Origin: Aequorivita echinoideorum
GTDB taxonomy: Bacteria; Bacteroidota; Bacteroidia; Flavobacteriales; Flavobacteriaceae
Direction: 5' to 3'
Assembly (NCBI RefSeq): GCF_018476645.1
Contig: NZ_JAHCTB010000002.1
Location: 558,001-622,000, forward strand
Length of the DNA: 64,000 bases
The position numbers and the translations under genes are program-made. Below are positions 8,671 through 19,078 of the stretch, piece after piece. How positions within the stretch are numbered: the stretch's first letter is position 1; every line of letters starts with the position of its first letter. Under the pieces are notes generated by a model. It did no database searches and was not told where the DNA came from. It saw only the letters and a list, made by a program, of their open reading frames with translations.

Positions 8671-10039
8671 AAAACTTGTAATAATAGGCTTGTTACTGTT
8701 TCAATCCGTGATGATTTCACAGGAAAAAAACTACACATTTACATTGCAGGAGGCCATTAATTTTGCGCTGGACAGCAACTATACGTCCATCAATGCGCGG
8801 CGGGACATTGCCATTGCTCTAAAGCAAAAATGGGAGACTACGGCAACGGGACTTCCACAGATTGACGCCAACGTTTCCTACAATAACAATTTAAAACAAC
8901 CGGTAACGCTTATTCCAGCGGAATTCAGTGGTGGTGCGCCCGGTACTTTTGTCCCTGTAACCTTTGGCACAAAGCAAAATGCGAATGCGGTTGCCACGCT
9001 TAACCAGCTTATTTTCGACGGCAGTTATCTGGTGGGCCTTCAAGCGGCAAAGGCATTTCTTCGTTTTTCTGAAAATTCAAATGAAAAAACAAGACTAGAG
9101 GTAAGAAAAGGAGTGGTGAATGCGTACGGAAGCGTACTGCTTGCCGAAGAATTGGTAGCCATTTTTGAAAAAAACAAAAAAAATCTGGAGGACAACCTTT
9201 TTGAAACACGCAAGATTTTTGAAAACGGCCTAACCGAAGAAGAAAGCGTGGAACAACTGGAGATAACACTATTAGACATTGACACCCAATTGAACAATGC
9301 CAAAAGAACACAGGCCATTGCCAAACAAATGTTCAATCTTGCATTGGGAATAGATGTGGAAACACCAGTCCTTTTAACTGAAGAACTAAATGATCTAGCC
9401 CAACAAAATATAAGTCTGGAACTTTTGGATTCCTCATTAAATATGGAAAGTAACGTGGATTATAAAATTGCCTACAATCTTACGGAGCAGCGGCTTTTTG
9501 AGATGAAACTTGAAAAAAGTAAGGCACTGCCCAGACTTTCAGCTTTCGTGAATTATGGAACATCGGCAAATGGGCAGGAATTCAACTTTTTTAGTGATGA
9601 TCAAGTTTGGTTTCAGTCTTCTCTTTTGGGCATCAGTCTTAACATACCCATTTTCAGTAGTGGACAGCGTAGCGCGGCAACACAGCGCACCAAGATTGCA
9701 CTGGAGCAGGCCGAAACTGATTTTGAGCAGACAAAACAGCAGATAAGGCTGGATCTTACAACCGCAAGAAGTAACTATCAATTTGCTATCGATACTTATG
9801 AGAATTCAAAAAAAAATCTGGAACTCGCTGAACGCATTGAATCAAAAAACCTGACCAAATTCACGGAAGGTCTATCAGAAAGTTTTGATCTTCGGCAGGC
9901 CCAAACCCAATTATATTCGGCGCAGCAACAATATTTTCAGTCGATGCTGGATGTAATCAATGAGAAAGCAAACCTGGAAACAGTACTTAACATCCCGCAG
10001 TTGCGGATTTCTTCGGAAACTATTAAAGAAATGGACTAA
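8663..10039 (+). CDS. TolC-family outer-membrane efflux protein
   Basis: The protein has 458 residues with a signal peptide (cleavage near MISQEKNYTFTLQEAI). Two repeated OEP halves of long helices plus beta segments are visible, with typical phrases such as LTLQEAINFALDSNY-like at the start and ESFDLRQAQTQLYSAQQQYFQSMLDVINEKANLE near the end in shortened form. It forms the outer-membrane channel of the tripartite pump whose adaptor and permease follow. The MFP gene is 459 bp downstream because a four-helix-bundle pseudogene lies between them. TetR and TolC genes overlap by 8 bp. Confidence 0.94.
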   Translation: MLKKLVIIGLLLFQSVMISQEKNYTFTLQEAINFALDSNYTSINARRDIAIALKQKWETTATGLPQIDANVSYNNNLKQPVTLIPAEFSGGAPGTFVPVTFGTKQNANAVATLNQLIFDGSYLVGLQAAKAFLRFSENSNEKTRLEVRKGVVNAYGSVLLAEELVAIFEKNKKNLEDNLFETRKIFENGLTEEESVEQLEITLLDIDTQLNNAKRTQAIAKQMFNLALGIDVETPVLLTEELNDLAQQNISLELLDSSLNMESNVDYKIAYNLTEQRLFEMKLEKSKALPRLSAFVNYGTSANGQEFNFFSDDQVWFQSSLLGISLNIPIFSSGQRSAATQRTKIALEQAETDFEQTKQQIRLDLTTARSNYQFAIDTYENSKKNLELAERIESKNLTKFTEGLSESFDLRQAQTQLYSAQQQYFQSMLDVINEKANLETVLNIPQLRISSETIKEMD

Positions 10040-10052
10040 AAGTTTAATTGAT
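10038..10052 (+). repeat. Left arm of inverted repeat flanking the four-helix-bundle gene
   Basis: AAAAGTTTAATTGAT matches the reverse complement of 10460-10474 at 14 of 15 positions. The pair brackets the four-helix-bundle pseudogene and starts inside the TolC stop codon. Confidence 0.45.
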
Positions 10053-10063
10053 GAATAATTTAA

Positions 10064-10468
10064 ATGTTTGAAAACTCAATTAAAACAAACAGAAAAATGA
10101 GAATCTTTTCATTTGAAAAATTGAATGTCTGGCAGAAATCCCGTCAACTTTCAATAAAAATTAATGAGATAACTCAAGAATTTCCCTCTGAAGAAAGATT
10201 TGGGTTGTCCAGTCAAATGAGAAGGGCATCAGTTTCAATTTCGTCAAATATCGCTGAAGGTAGTGGAAGACATTCTTTTAAAGATCAAGCTCGTTTTACT
10301 GAAATAGCTTATAGTTCGGTTTTGGAATTATTGAACCAAGTTATTCTTTCAAATGACTTAAAATATTTAGCAGATGAAGAGTATGAGTAAATTCGTGAAA
10401 CCATATCTGAAATAGCTGCCATGCTCGATGGATTATACAAAACTCAAATCAAAAAATCAATCAAATAA
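10064..10468 (+). pseudogene. Four-helix-bundle (23S rRNA intervening-sequence/Avd-like) gene with in-frame TAA
   Basis: The frame reads MRIFSFEKLNVWQKSRQL from ATG 10097 (or from 10064), then SSQMRRASVSISSNIAEG, the signature of the four-helix-bundle S23/IVP family. A TAA at 10388-10390 stops it after DEEYE. The same frame goes on with IRETISEIAAMLDGL, the expected last helix, to a second TAA at 10466-10468. One base change therefore removes about a quarter of the protein, and a functional product is unlikely. It is inserted between the TolC and MFP genes of one operon. Near-perfect 15-bp inverted repeats flank it. Alternatively the stop could be a sequencing error. Confidence 0.8.
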
Positions 10469-10474
10469 ACTTTT
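10460..10474 (+). repeat. Right arm of inverted repeat flanking the four-helix-bundle gene
   Basis: ATCAAATAAACTTTT is the partner of 10038-10052. It overlaps the final stop codon of the pseudogene. AT-richness lowers the weight of the match. Confidence 0.45.
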
Positions 10475-10498
10475 AATCTTATAAACTCATAATAAACA

Positions 10499-11659
10499 AT
10501 GAAAAAAATACTATTCCTTTTAGCAATTATCACCCTCGTTTCCTGTGGTGGAGACGGCAACCAGTCGGTTGATGCTATTTTGGAGTCGGGAGACCTTAGC
10601 GCCATAAAGGCCAAAAGAACCGAACTGAACAACCAACAACGGGAGCTGAAGAGCGACATTGATAAGCTGAATGCTTTCATAGACAAAAAAGAGAAAAATG
10701 AACGTCCAGCGTTGGTCACCACGCAGGTTATCAATGATTCTGTTTTCAAACATTATGTAGAGGTTCAGGGAAATGTGGAAACAGACCAGAATGTGGTTCT
10801 CAATGCAGAATATTCAGGTATTCTTACCCAAGTTTATGTTAAGGAGGGCCAAAAAGTAAGCAAAGGACAACGGTTGGCAAAAATTGACGATGGCGGCCTT
10901 TCCAGCCAAGTAGCACAACAGGAGGCCCAATTGGCACTGGCCAAGACTACTTTTGAACGCCAACAACGGCTGTGGGACCAAAAAATTGGTTCAGAAATTC
11001 AATTTCTTCAGGCTAAAACCAACTACGAGGCGGCCCAAAGCGCAAACAAGCAGCTTAAATCCCAATTGGGCAAAACCATTATTACAGCACCCTTCAGCGG
11101 TGTGGTTGATGATGTAATTTCAGATCCCGGTCAAGTTGTTGTTCCCGGTCAAACACAAATTATTCGATTGGTGAATTTGAGCGATATGTACGTGAAGGCT
11201 TCCATACCCGAAAATTACCTTCAAAGTGTAAAAGTGGGTACAGAAGTAAACGTCAAACTTCCTTCCATAAACGCTGAATTTAAAGGAAAGGTTCGCCAAG
11301 TGAGCAATTATATTAATCCGAATAATAGAAGTTTTGACATTCAGGTTGAAATCCCGAATAAAGATGGATTTGTAAGGCCCAACCTCATCGCTACGGTTCA
11401 GGTAAATGATTATACCGCAGATTCTGCCATTACCATCCCTGAAAATATTCTTCAGGAAAATGCCGAAGGTGAAACTATTGCTTTCCTTTTTGAAAGAGTA
11501 AATGATTCCCTGGGCACGGCAAAACGCGTTGTGCTTGAAACGGCCTACTCTTACGACAATCATACTGAAGTAAAATCCGGCTTAAAGGAAGGCGATATTT
11601 TAATTGTAGAAGGCGCCAAAACATTGCGTGACGGACAGAAAGTAATCATCAAAAAATAA
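10499..11659 (+). CDS. RND efflux periplasmic adaptor (membrane fusion lipoprotein)
   Basis: The protein has 386 residues with a lipobox signal (LVSCGGDG), so it should be anchored as a lipoprotein in the periplasm. A coiled coil at about 30-65 is followed by a biotinyl/lipoyl-like half motif (GILTQVYVKEGQKVSKGQRLAKID), a helical hairpin at about 130-190, a second lipoyl half (TIITAPFSGVVDDV) and beta-barrel domains. This is the HlyD/AcrA-type order. It links the permease that follows (15 bp gap) to the TolC protein. Substrates are unknown. Confidence 0.95.
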   Translation: MKKILFLLAIITLVSCGGDGNQSVDAILESGDLSAIKAKRTELNNQQRELKSDIDKLNAFIDKKEKNERPALVTTQVINDSVFKHYVEVQGNVETDQNVVLNAEYSGILTQVYVKEGQKVSKGQRLAKIDDGGLSSQVAQQEAQLALAKTTFERQQRLWDQKIGSEIQFLQAKTNYEAAQSANKQLKSQLGKTIITAPFSGVVDDVISDPGQVVVPGQTQIIRLVNLSDMYVKASIPENYLQSVKVGTEVNVKLPSINAEFKGKVRQVSNYINPNNRSFDIQVEIPNKDGFVRPNLIATVQVNDYTADSAITIPENILQENAEGETIAFLFERVNDSLGTAKRVVLETAYSYDNHTEVKSGLKEGDILIVEGAKTLRDGQKVIIKK

Positions 11660-11674
11660 GAAAGCAGCTGCGTT

Positions 11675-14600
11675 ATGAGCAAAAATCCGTATAAAGAATT
11701 TAGCATATCATCGTGGGCCATCGAGAATAAAATGACGGTCTATGTAGTGATGGCAATCATCCTATTCCTGGGGATTTTTGCGTACTACAGCATGCCGCGC
11801 GAGGCGTTCCCTGAGATAATTGAAACCAAAATCTACATAAGCTCCGTGAATCCCGGAAACTCTGCGGAAGACGTAGAAAAATTTATCACTGAACCTTTAG
11901 AGGAAGAATTCAATAACGTGGCGGGCGTAAAGGAAATTACCTCCACAACCGTTCAGGATTATTCAATTATTATAGTAGAATTTGAGGAAACCGTTGAAAT
12001 TCCTATAGCAAAGCAACTGATAAAAGATAAGGTCGATCTTGTAAAAGCTGAAACCACGTGGCCCGTGTTAGCCAACGGTGCAAAGGTAGAACCCAATGTT
12101 TTCGATCTTAATTTTTCTGAAGAATTTCCCATCTTAAATATAAATCTTACGGGAGATTATCCTGTACAACAACTAAAGGAATACGGCGAATATATTCAAG
12201 ATCAGGTAGAATTGCTTCCAGAAATAAAAGAGGCAACAATTCGTGGAGCAGAGGAAAAAGAAGTAGAAATTGCCGTGGATGTTTACAAAATGACGGCTTC
12301 CCAAGTTAGTTTTGATAATATTATAAATGCTATTGCGGGAGAGAATAACACCATTTCCGGCGGAAATATAATTACAAATGGCGTTCAAAAGAATATTCGT
12401 ATAACTGGCGAAATTGAAAATCCAAGAGAACTTGAGAATGTGGTCGTAAAAAGGGACGACGGACTTATTTTCCTGAAGGATATTGCCTCCATCAACTTCC
12501 GTGAAAAAGATGCCACAACTTACGCCCGCGAATACGGCGAACCGGTAGTTATGCTCGATGTGAAAAAACGAGCCGGCAAGAACATGATCGAAGCAGTTGA
12601 AAAAATCAAAAAAGTAATTGCCGAGGAACAGGAAAATTACCTTCCGCAGGGCTTGCACGTTTCATTGACCAATGACCAATCCATAAAAACCGAAAACCAA
12701 GTGAACGATTTGGTAAACAATATCATTTTCGGGGTAATTCTGGTGGTTTTGGTACTTATGTTTTTCCTCGGTTTCCGCAATGCGCTTTTTGTTGGGTTTG
12801 CCATTCCGCTTTCCATGCTCATGTCGCTCTTCATTTTATCGGCTCTCGGCTTTACGCTGAACACTATGGTGCTCTTCGGCTTGGTAATGGGGCTGGGAAT
12901 GCTTGTTGACAACGGTATTGTTGTAGTGGAAAACGTTTATACTTTAATGAGTGAGGGTATGCCCCCTCGCAAGGCAGCGAAACAGGGAATGGGAGAAATT
13001 GCTTGGCCCATTATTGCTTCTACGGCAACCACGCTTGCTGCTTTTTTCCCGCTGGGTCTATGGCCGGGAACCATTGGAAAATTCATGATCTATTTCCCCA
13101 TAACGCTTTCGGTGGTGCTTTCTTCCTCCCTTTTTGTGGCGCTGATTATAAATTCCATGCTTACATCAGAATTTATGAAGACAGAGGAAGAGCCTCTGGC
13201 CAAAAAGAAATTGATCCGCTGGAGTTTGATCCTTCTTGGGGTGGGTATTTTATTGCTCGTCTCAGGATTTGCTATGGATGTTGCCGCATTCCGTGGTTTT
13301 GGAAATCTCGCCATTCTCACTGCAATTATGCTTTGGGCATACAAATATTTCCTAGCCGGCGCGGTAGATTATTTTCAGTTCAAGGCACTTAAAAGACTGG
13401 AGGATTTCTACGAACGGATTTTAAAATATGCCCTGTTGGGAAGAAAGGCCTACGTTTTTTTCTTCGGAACGGTTATCGTTCTTATTCTATCGTTTATTTT
13501 AGTTGGCATTGCACAGCCCAACGTGCTATTTTTCCCAGAAAATGAACCCAATCAGATTATCACCTATATAGAATATCCGCAGGGAACAGATATTGAAAAA
13601 ACCAATGAGCTGACCAAAAAGGTGGAAGAAAGGGTTTTTGACGCCATCAGTAAATATGATGATAATGGCTACAATTACATGGTTGAATCTGCCATATCGC
13701 AAGTGGGGCAAGGTGCCGGAAACCCGCAGACCGATGGTGGTGCTACCAATGAAATGCCGCACAAGGGAAAAATCACTTTGTCCATGCGCGATTTCCAATT
13801 GCGCCGCGGCGTAAAGAGTAGCGATGTCCTGGAAGAGGTGCGCGAATCCGTAAAAGGATTTCCCGGCGCTTCCATTATTGTTGAAAAAGATGCCGCTGGC
13901 CCGCCCGTAGGGTATCCCATCAATATTGAGCTTGCCGGGGAAGATTATGAGGAAATGCTTCGCGAAGCGGAAAACCTGCGCTCCTATATTGAGGGTCTGG
14001 GCATAAGCGGAATCGAGGAACTGAAAATTGATGTAAACAAAAGCAAACCAGAAATGGACGTGACCGTGGACCGCGAGAAAGCGGGCCAACTGGGAATTTC
14101 CACAGGACAAATTGGCCAAACCCTGCGCCGAGCCATTTTCGGTGAGGAAATTTCTACTTACAAAGAGGGTGATGATGACTATGAAATAAACGTTCGCCTT
14201 GCAGAGCAGTACAGATATGATGAAAACGCGCTCTTCAACCAGCCCGTAACTTTCAGAAACAATCAAGGTGCTATTGCCCAAGTACCCATTTCTTCTCTGG
14301 TAAAGAAAAACAATACGGCCTCCTTCAGCAGTATTAAAAGGAAAGATTTAAAACGCACCATCACCCTATACTCAAATGTTTTGGGGGATTATAACGCAAA
14401 CGAAATAGTAACCGACCTTAAAGCTGAGCTTCAAAATTACGATCTGCCTAAAGAAATCTCGCTCGCCTTTACCGGTGAACAGGAAGAACAGGCAGACAAC
14501 ATGAGCTTTTTGCTCTTGGCACTATTCTTCGCCATGGGCGGCATCCTTTTAATTTTGGTGGCGCAGTTCAATTCGCTTTCAAAACCCATCATTATTTTAA

Positions 14601-15172
14601 CTTCCGTGGTATTGAGTCTTGCGGGGGTTTTCTTGGGATTGGTCGTTTTCCAGATGGATTTCGTAATTATTATGACGATGATGGGCATAATCTCCCTTGC
14701 GGGAATCGTGGTCAACAACGCCATTGTACTCATAGATTACACCCAAATACTCATAGACCGCAAAATGCGCGACCTAGAGATGGGAGATGATGATATGCTT
14801 ACCAAACAGCAATACTTTGAGCTCATTGTGGCGGGAGGAAGATCGCGCCTGCGCCCCGTATTGCTCACGGCAATCACCACCGTACTTGGGCTTATCCCGC
14901 TGGCTATTGGTTTCAATATAGATTTCTTCGGGCTTTTCACAGATTTTGCGCCCAATATTTTCATAGGCGGGGACAACGTAATTTTCTGGGGGCCGCTGGC
15001 GTGGACGGTAATCTTCGGGCTGGTTTTTGCCACGTTCCTTACGCTTATCGTGGTGCCGGTAATGTTCTATCTGGTAAACCGCGCCAAGATTAAAAGAAGA
15101 AAAAAGCGAAAAATGAAGGAACTTAAAAAGCTAAGGGCAAAGCAATTTCAAAACCAAATGAAAGAGGCTTAA
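11675..15172 (+). CDS. RND (AcrB/HAE1-type) inner-membrane efflux permease
   Basis: The 1165-residue proton-driven pump has one N-terminal membrane helix (about 17-35), a large periplasmic porter loop, a block of helices at about 345-530, a second porter loop and a final helix block at about 940-1120. RND signatures include MPREAFPEI near the N-terminus, GLVMGLGMLVDNGIVVVENVY (shortened here: GMLVDNGIVVVEN, with the D of the proton relay in TM4) and GIISLAGIVVNNAIVLIDY in the second half. An extra hydrophobic stretch at about 510-570 precedes the second half, as in many Bacteroidota homologues. It is the last gene of the operon. Confidence 0.96.
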   Translation: MSKNPYKEFSISSWAIENKMTVYVVMAIILFLGIFAYYSMPREAFPEIIETKIYISSVNPGNSAEDVEKFITEPLEEEFNNVAGVKEITSTTVQDYSIIIVEFEETVEIPIAKQLIKDKVDLVKAETTWPVLANGAKVEPNVFDLNFSEEFPILNINLTGDYPVQQLKEYGEYIQDQVELLPEIKEATIRGAEEKEVEIAVDVYKMTASQVSFDNIINAIAGENNTISGGNIITNGVQKNIRITGEIENPRELENVVVKRDDGLIFLKDIASINFREKDATTYAREYGEPVVMLDVKKRAGKNMIEAVEKIKKVIAEEQENYLPQGLHVSLTNDQSIKTENQVNDLVNNIIFGVILVVLVLMFFLGFRNALFVGFAIPLSMLMSLFILSALGFTLNTMVLFGLVMGLGMLVDNGIVVVENVYTLMSEGMPPRKAAKQGMGEIAWPIIASTATTLAAFFPLGLWPGTIGKFMIYFPITLSVVLSSSLFVALIINSMLTSEFMKTEEEPLAKKKLIRWSLILLGVGILLLVSGFAMDVAAFRGFGNLAILTAIMLWAYKYFLAGAVDYFQFKALKRLEDFYERILKYALLGRKAYVFFFGTVIVLILSFILVGIAQPNVLFFPENEPNQIITYIEYPQGTDIEKTNELTKKVEERVFDAISKYDDNGYNYMVESAISQVGQGAGNPQTDGGATNEMPHKGKITLSMRDFQLRRGVKSSDVLEEVRESVKGFPGASIIVEKDAAGPPVGYPINIELAGEDYEEMLREAENLRSYIEGLGISGIEELKIDVNKSKPEMDVTVDREKAGQLGISTGQIGQTLRRAIFGEEISTYKEGDDDYEINVRLAEQYRYDENALFNQPVTFRNNQGAIAQVPISSLVKKNNTASFSSIKRKDLKRTITLYSNVLGDYNANEIVTDLKAELQNYDLPKEISLAFTGEQEEQADNMSFLLLALFFAMGGILLILVAQFNSLSKPIIILTSVVLSLAGVFLGLVVFQMDFVIIMTMMGIISLAGIVVNNAIVLIDYTQILIDRKMRDLEMGDDDMLTKQQYFELIVAGGRSRLRPVLLTAITTVLGLIPLAIGFNIDFFGLFTDFAPNIFIGGDNVIFWGPLAWTVIFGLVFATFLTLIVVPVMFYLVNRAKIKRRKKRKMKELKKLRAKQFQNQMKEA

Positions 15173-15192
15173 TAATTCTTCAATCCAAAAAT

Positions 15193-15227
15193 AAAAAACC
15201 CTGCGACGCCACATTGCAGGGTTTTTT
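15193..15227 (+). terminator. Intrinsic terminator of the efflux operon
   Basis: AAAAAACCCTGC pairs with GCAGGGTTTTTT across an 11-nt loop, 20 bp after the permease stop. Confidence 0.85.
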
Positions 15228-15416
15228 ATTTTACCACAACTGAAACAAAATCTTGGCCTCAGAACTTATTTCATTTAAATAAATAAAACATTTCTCTGAA
15301 AAATTAGAATGTATTCCCACAACGGTTATGCATTTGTGCATTCGTGGTCAAACTACACATCAACCCACACATAATAATAATCCCCTCAAAACCACTTCCA
15401 TTCCCATATTACTTAT

Positions 15417-15424
15417 TAAATTTG
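15417..15424 (+). promoter_or_regulatory. -7 promoter element for aspS
   Basis: TAAATTTG is an exact TAnnTTTG match 28 bp before the aspS ATG. Upstream, 15228-15416 holds nothing else that I recognise except the phrase GTGCATTCGTGGTC, which resembles the intergenic motif near 39321. Confidence 0.6.
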
Positions 15425-15452
15425 CCTCCTAAAATTTTTTTTCAGAAGAAAA

Positions 15453-17216
15453 ATGTACAGAACGCACAACAACGGACAGCTTCGCGCCGCAGACATAAAC
15501 AAGCAAGTGACCCTTGCAGGCTGGGTGCAGAAGACCCGAAACAAGGGCTTTATGGTCTGGGTAGACCTGCGCGACCGCTACGGCATTACCCAGCTCATTT
15601 TTGATGAGGAAAGAACATCAAAAGAAGTTATGGAAAAGGCCACAAAACTGGGCCGCGAATTTGTAATACAGATCACCGGGACCGTTATTGAACGCGAATC
15701 CAAAAACCCGAACATTCCCACTGGCGATGTGGAGATTTTAGTCTCTGAATTGAATCTGCTCAACGATTCCATAACTCCGCCGTTTACCATAGAAGATGAA
15801 ACCGATGGGGGCGAGGATTTGCGTATGAAGTATCGATATCTGGATATCCGCAGAAAACCCGTTCGCGAGAATCTTATTTTCCGTTCAAAAGTGGCAATGG
15901 CGGTTCGCAATTATCTTTCAAATGAAGGATTTATCGAGGTTGAAACGCCCTATCTTATAAAATCTACTCCCGAAGGTGCGCGCGATTTTGTGGTACCATC
16001 GAGGATGAACGAAGGGCAGTTTTATGCGCTTCCACAGAGTCCACAAACCTTTAAGCAATTGCTGATGGTGGGCGGAATGGATAAATATTTCCAAATAGTG
16101 AAATGCTTCCGCGATGAGGATTTGCGCGCAGACCGTCAGCCAGAATTCACGCAGATTGACTGCGAAATGGCATTCGTGGAACAGGAAGATATTCTGAATG
16201 CCTTCGAAGGGTTGACCAAACATTTGCTAAAGGAGATAAATGGTGTTGAAATAGCACAGTTCCCCCGAATGACCTACGATGAGGCAATGGAAAAATACGG
16301 TAACGATAAACCAGATATACGCTTTGGGATGGAATTTTGCCCCCTAGCCCCCGAATGGGGAACTTTCGAGCCCAAAGGTTTTCCCGTTTTTGATGTTGCG
16401 GAATTGGTCGTGGCCATTAACGTTGAAGGCTGTGCTAAATATACCCGAAAGCAAATAGATGCCCTGATAGATTGGGTAAAGCGCCCACAAATTGGAGCAA
16501 CGGGATTAATTTGGGTAAAATATAACGAAGATGGAACATTAAAATCCTCAATTGATAAGTTTTTTGGTGAAAAAACTTTAAAGCAATGGGCTGAAAAATG
16601 CAATTCAAAACCTGGTGATTTAATGCTGATCATGGCCGGTCAGAAGAATAAAACAAGAACGCAGTTGAGCGCGCTGCGTATGCATTTGGCAGAACAATTG
16701 GGTCTTCGGAAAAATAATGAATTTGCACCACTTTGGGTTGTGGACTTTCCGCTTTTGGAATGGGATGAAGACACCAACCGTTACCACGCAATGCACCACC
16801 CCTTCACTTCCCCAAAACCTGGACAATTGGAACTTTTGGACACCAACCCAGGTGATGTAAAGGCAAATGCTTATGATTTGGTACTAAACGGAAATGAAAT
16901 AGGCGGCGGCTCCATTAGAATACACGATAAAAAAACACAAGCGTTAATGTTTGACTATTTGGGCTTCACCACCGAAGAAGCCAAGGCGCAATTTGGCTTT
17001 TTGATGGATGCTTTTCAATACGGCGCACCGCCACACGGTGGTATCGCCTTTGGACTGGACAGACTGGTTGCCATTTTGGGCGGACAGGAAACCATCCGTG
17101 ATTTCATCGCTTTCCCAAAAAACAACGCAGGCCGCGATGTAATGATAGACGCGCCAGCTAAAATTGACGAAACGCAACTAGAAGAACTTCACTTAAAAGT
17201 TGAAATAAAATCCTAG
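15453..17216 (+). CDS. aspS: Aspartate-tRNA ligase
   Basis: The 587-residue class II synthetase charges tRNA-Asp. It has an N-terminal OB-fold anticodon-binding domain ([21 protein letters not shown] in shortened form, residues 20-100), motif 2 with [18 protein letters not shown] (about 216-233), the bacterial GAD insertion domain, and motif 3 with [15 protein letters not shown] near the C-terminus. The bacterial-type length and insertion domain fit AspRS. Whether it is discriminating or non-discriminating (AspRS/AsnRS supply) cannot be settled here. It is a single gene with its own promoter and terminator. Confidence 0.97.
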   Translation: MYRTHNNGQLRAADINKQVTLAGWVQKTRNKGFMVWVDLRDRYGITQLIFDEERTSKEVMEKATKLGREFVIQITGTVIERESKNPNIPTGDVEILVSELNLLNDSITPPFTIEDETDGGEDLRMKYRYLDIRRKPVRENLIFRSKVAMAVRNYLSNEGFIEVETPYLIKSTPEGARDFVVPSRMNEGQFYALPQSPQTFKQLLMVGGMDKYFQIVKCFRDEDLRADRQPEFTQIDCEMAFVEQEDILNAFEGLTKHLLKEINGVEIAQFPRMTYDEAMEKYGNDKPDIRFGMEFCPLAPEWGTFEPKGFPVFDVAELVVAINVEGCAKYTRKQIDALIDWVKRPQIGATGLIWVKYNEDGTLKSSIDKFFGEKTLKQWAEKCNSKPGDLMLIMAGQKNKTRTQLSALRMHLAEQLGLRKNNEFAPLWVVDFPLLEWDEDTNRYHAMHHPFTSPKPGQLELLDTNPGDVKANAYDLVLNGNEIGGGSIRIHDKKTQALMFDYLGFTTEEAKAQFGFLMDAFQYGAPPHGGIAFGLDRLVAILGGQETIRDFIAFPKNNAGRDVMIDAPAKIDETQLEELHLKVEIKS

Positions 17217-17245
17217 AAAAAAATCCTGCAATTGCAGGATTTTTT
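17217..17245 (+). terminator. Intrinsic terminator of aspS
   Basis: AAATCCTGCAATTGCAGGATTT is a perfect palindrome (written here in two arms: AAATCCTGCAA / TTGCAGGATTT) starting directly after the stop codon, with A- and T-runs. Confidence 0.85.
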
Positions 17246-17258
17246 GATAGCTTTAAAA

Positions 17259-19058
17259 ATGCCAACACAAAAAAGAACTTTACTGACCCGCTTTCTTATC
17301 TGGCGGATAAAATACATCTCGCAAACGCAATTTGTGTACTTTATAAGTATTGTGGTTGGTTTTCTTGCGGGAGTTGGCGCCGTTATACTCAAAAACCTTA
17401 CGCACTTTATTCAGCATTTGCTCGAAGGGAATTTAATTCAATATTACCATACCGCATTTTACTTTATATTCCCCATTCTTGGGCTTACCATTGTATATAT
17501 AATCATAAAATATATAATAAGGAACAAAGTGAATCACGGCATTCCCTCCACGCTTTTTGCAATTTCAAAAAGAAAGGGATTTATAAAGCGGTATCAAATG
17601 TTTGGAAGCATACTTACCGCGCCTTTAACGGTGGGCTTCGGTGGCTCGGTGGGTCTTGAAGGTCCAACCGTGGCAACGGGGGCAGCGCTCAGTTCAAATC
17701 TTTCGCGCGTACTTCATTTAAACCAAGCAAATAGAACTTTATTGATTGGCTGCGCTGCTGCCGGCGCCATGGCTTCCATATTCAAAGCTCCCATTGCGGC
17801 ACTCATTTTCGCAATTGAGGTATTTAGCCTGGACCTTACGCTAGCGTCCATGTTACCGCTTCTTTTGGCATCCATTTCTGGAATTCTTACTTCCTATTTT
17901 TTCTTCGGAAGTGATATTTTATTGCCCTTCAAGGCAATTGATTCATTTACACTTAGGGACGTTCCGTTTTTTATGGTTTTGGGTCTTGTTGCTGGCTTTA
18001 CATCGGTTTATTTTACGCGCGTCTATGCATTTTTTCAGGATTTTTTTGAGAAAATAAAATCGCCCTTTCAAAGATTGGTAATAGGTGGGTTGGGCATTGG
18101 TATTCTTATTTATTTTATTCCACCACTTTACGGCGAAGGGTTTGACGTAATAAACAATTTGGTAAAAGGCAATCCCGAAAAAGCGCTGGAGAATAATATT
18201 TTTCACTTAGAGCTCAGCAGCATTTGGATTGTTATTGCACTTTTAACGGGACTTTTGCTCTTCAAAATTATTGCAAGTTCGCTTACTTTTGGTGCCGGTG
18301 GTGTGGGCGGAATTTTTGCTCCCGTGCTTTTCATGGGCAGCATTATGGGAAACCTGGTAGCAAAAATCCTGAACAATTGCGGGCTGCTTTCTACACCAAT
18401 TTCTGAAAGTAACTTTACGCTTGTCGGGATGACGGGCCTGATGGCAGGCGTGCTCTACGCTCCGCTTACGGCAATATTCCTCATTGCTGAAGTAACCGGC
18501 GGATACGAGCTTTTTATCCCTTTGATGATTACTGCGGCCATTTCCTTTTCCATAACTAAATATTTCATCCCTCATTCTGTTTATGCCATGGAATTGGGCA
18601 GAAAAGGCGAATTGATAACCCATAACAAAGACCACGCAGTGCTCACATTGATGGACATACGCACGGTCATTGAACAGGATTTCATAAATATTTATCCAGA
18701 TATGACTTTGGGGGAAATGGTGCACGAGGCAATCGTAAAATCGAAACGGAATATTTTTCCCGTCTTAAACCGAAATACCAAGACACTGGAAGGAATTATT
18801 CTGCTGGACGACCTAAGACCGGTCATGTTTGATCAAGCCCTATACAAAGAATTAAAAGCCAGCGAATTAATGCACAGCGCGCCCGATACTATACTTTTAA
18901 ATAAAGATAAAATGACCGATGTTATGAAGAAATTTCAAGATACGGGCGCTTGGAACCTTCCCGTAATCAATGATGGCGTATATTTTGGTTTCGTATCAAA
19001 GTCAAAGCTTCTTACGGCATACAGAAGGAAGTTGATTGATTTTTCGGGAAGACAATAG
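17259..19058 (+). CDS. CLC-family chloride channel/transporter with CBS domains
   Basis: ATG 17259 gives 599 residues; an in-frame TTG at 17232 lies in the aspS terminator and is rejected. About ten to twelve membrane helices span residues 25-440. The CLC ion-pathway motifs are visible: GFGGSVGLEGPTVATGA, with the gating glutamate, and GAGGVGGIFAPVLFMG. The C-terminal 130 residues form a pair of CBS domains that bind nucleotides and regulate the channel. It probably moves chloride (or other anions) across the inner membrane, by exchange with protons or as a channel. The neighbours give no further hint. Confidence 0.93.
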   Translation: MPTQKRTLLTRFLIWRIKYISQTQFVYFISIVVGFLAGVGAVILKNLTHFIQHLLEGNLIQYYHTAFYFIFPILGLTIVYIIIKYIIRNKVNHGIPSTLFAISKRKGFIKRYQMFGSILTAPLTVGFGGSVGLEGPTVATGAALSSNLSRVLHLNQANRTLLIGCAAAGAMASIFKAPIAALIFAIEVFSLDLTLASMLPLLLASISGILTSYFFFGSDILLPFKAIDSFTLRDVPFFMVLGLVAGFTSVYFTRVYAFFQDFFEKIKSPFQRLVIGGLGIGILIYFIPPLYGEGFDVINNLVKGNPEKALENNIFHLELSSIWIVIALLTGLLLFKIIASSLTFGAGGVGGIFAPVLFMGSIMGNLVAKILNNCGLLSTPISESNFTLVGMTGLMAGVLYAPLTAIFLIAEVTGGYELFIPLMITAAISFSITKYFIPHSVYAMELGRKGELITHNKDHAVLTLMDIRTVIEQDFINIYPDMTLGEMVHEAIVKSKRNIFPVLNRNTKTLEGIILLDDLRPVMFDQALYKELKASELMHSAPDTILLNKDKMTDVMKKFQDTGAWNLPVINDGVYFGFVSKSKLLTAYRRKLIDFSGRQ

Positions 19059-19078
19059 TAAATTAGAATAACATAAAA

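Noticed and set aside
10461-10498. Separate promoter for the MFP gene after the pseudogene
   Set aside because: No TAnnTTTG match was found in the 30 bp before the ATG; the gene is probably still transcribed from the operon promoter.
13526-14281. 251-codon open frame on the minus strand inside the RND permease gene
   Set aside because: It is antisense to a clearly conserved permease, has no family-like sequence and no promoter or terminator of its own.
17232-17258. TTG start for the CLC gene at 17232
   Set aside because: It lies in the aspS terminator hairpin; ATG 17259 is preferred.
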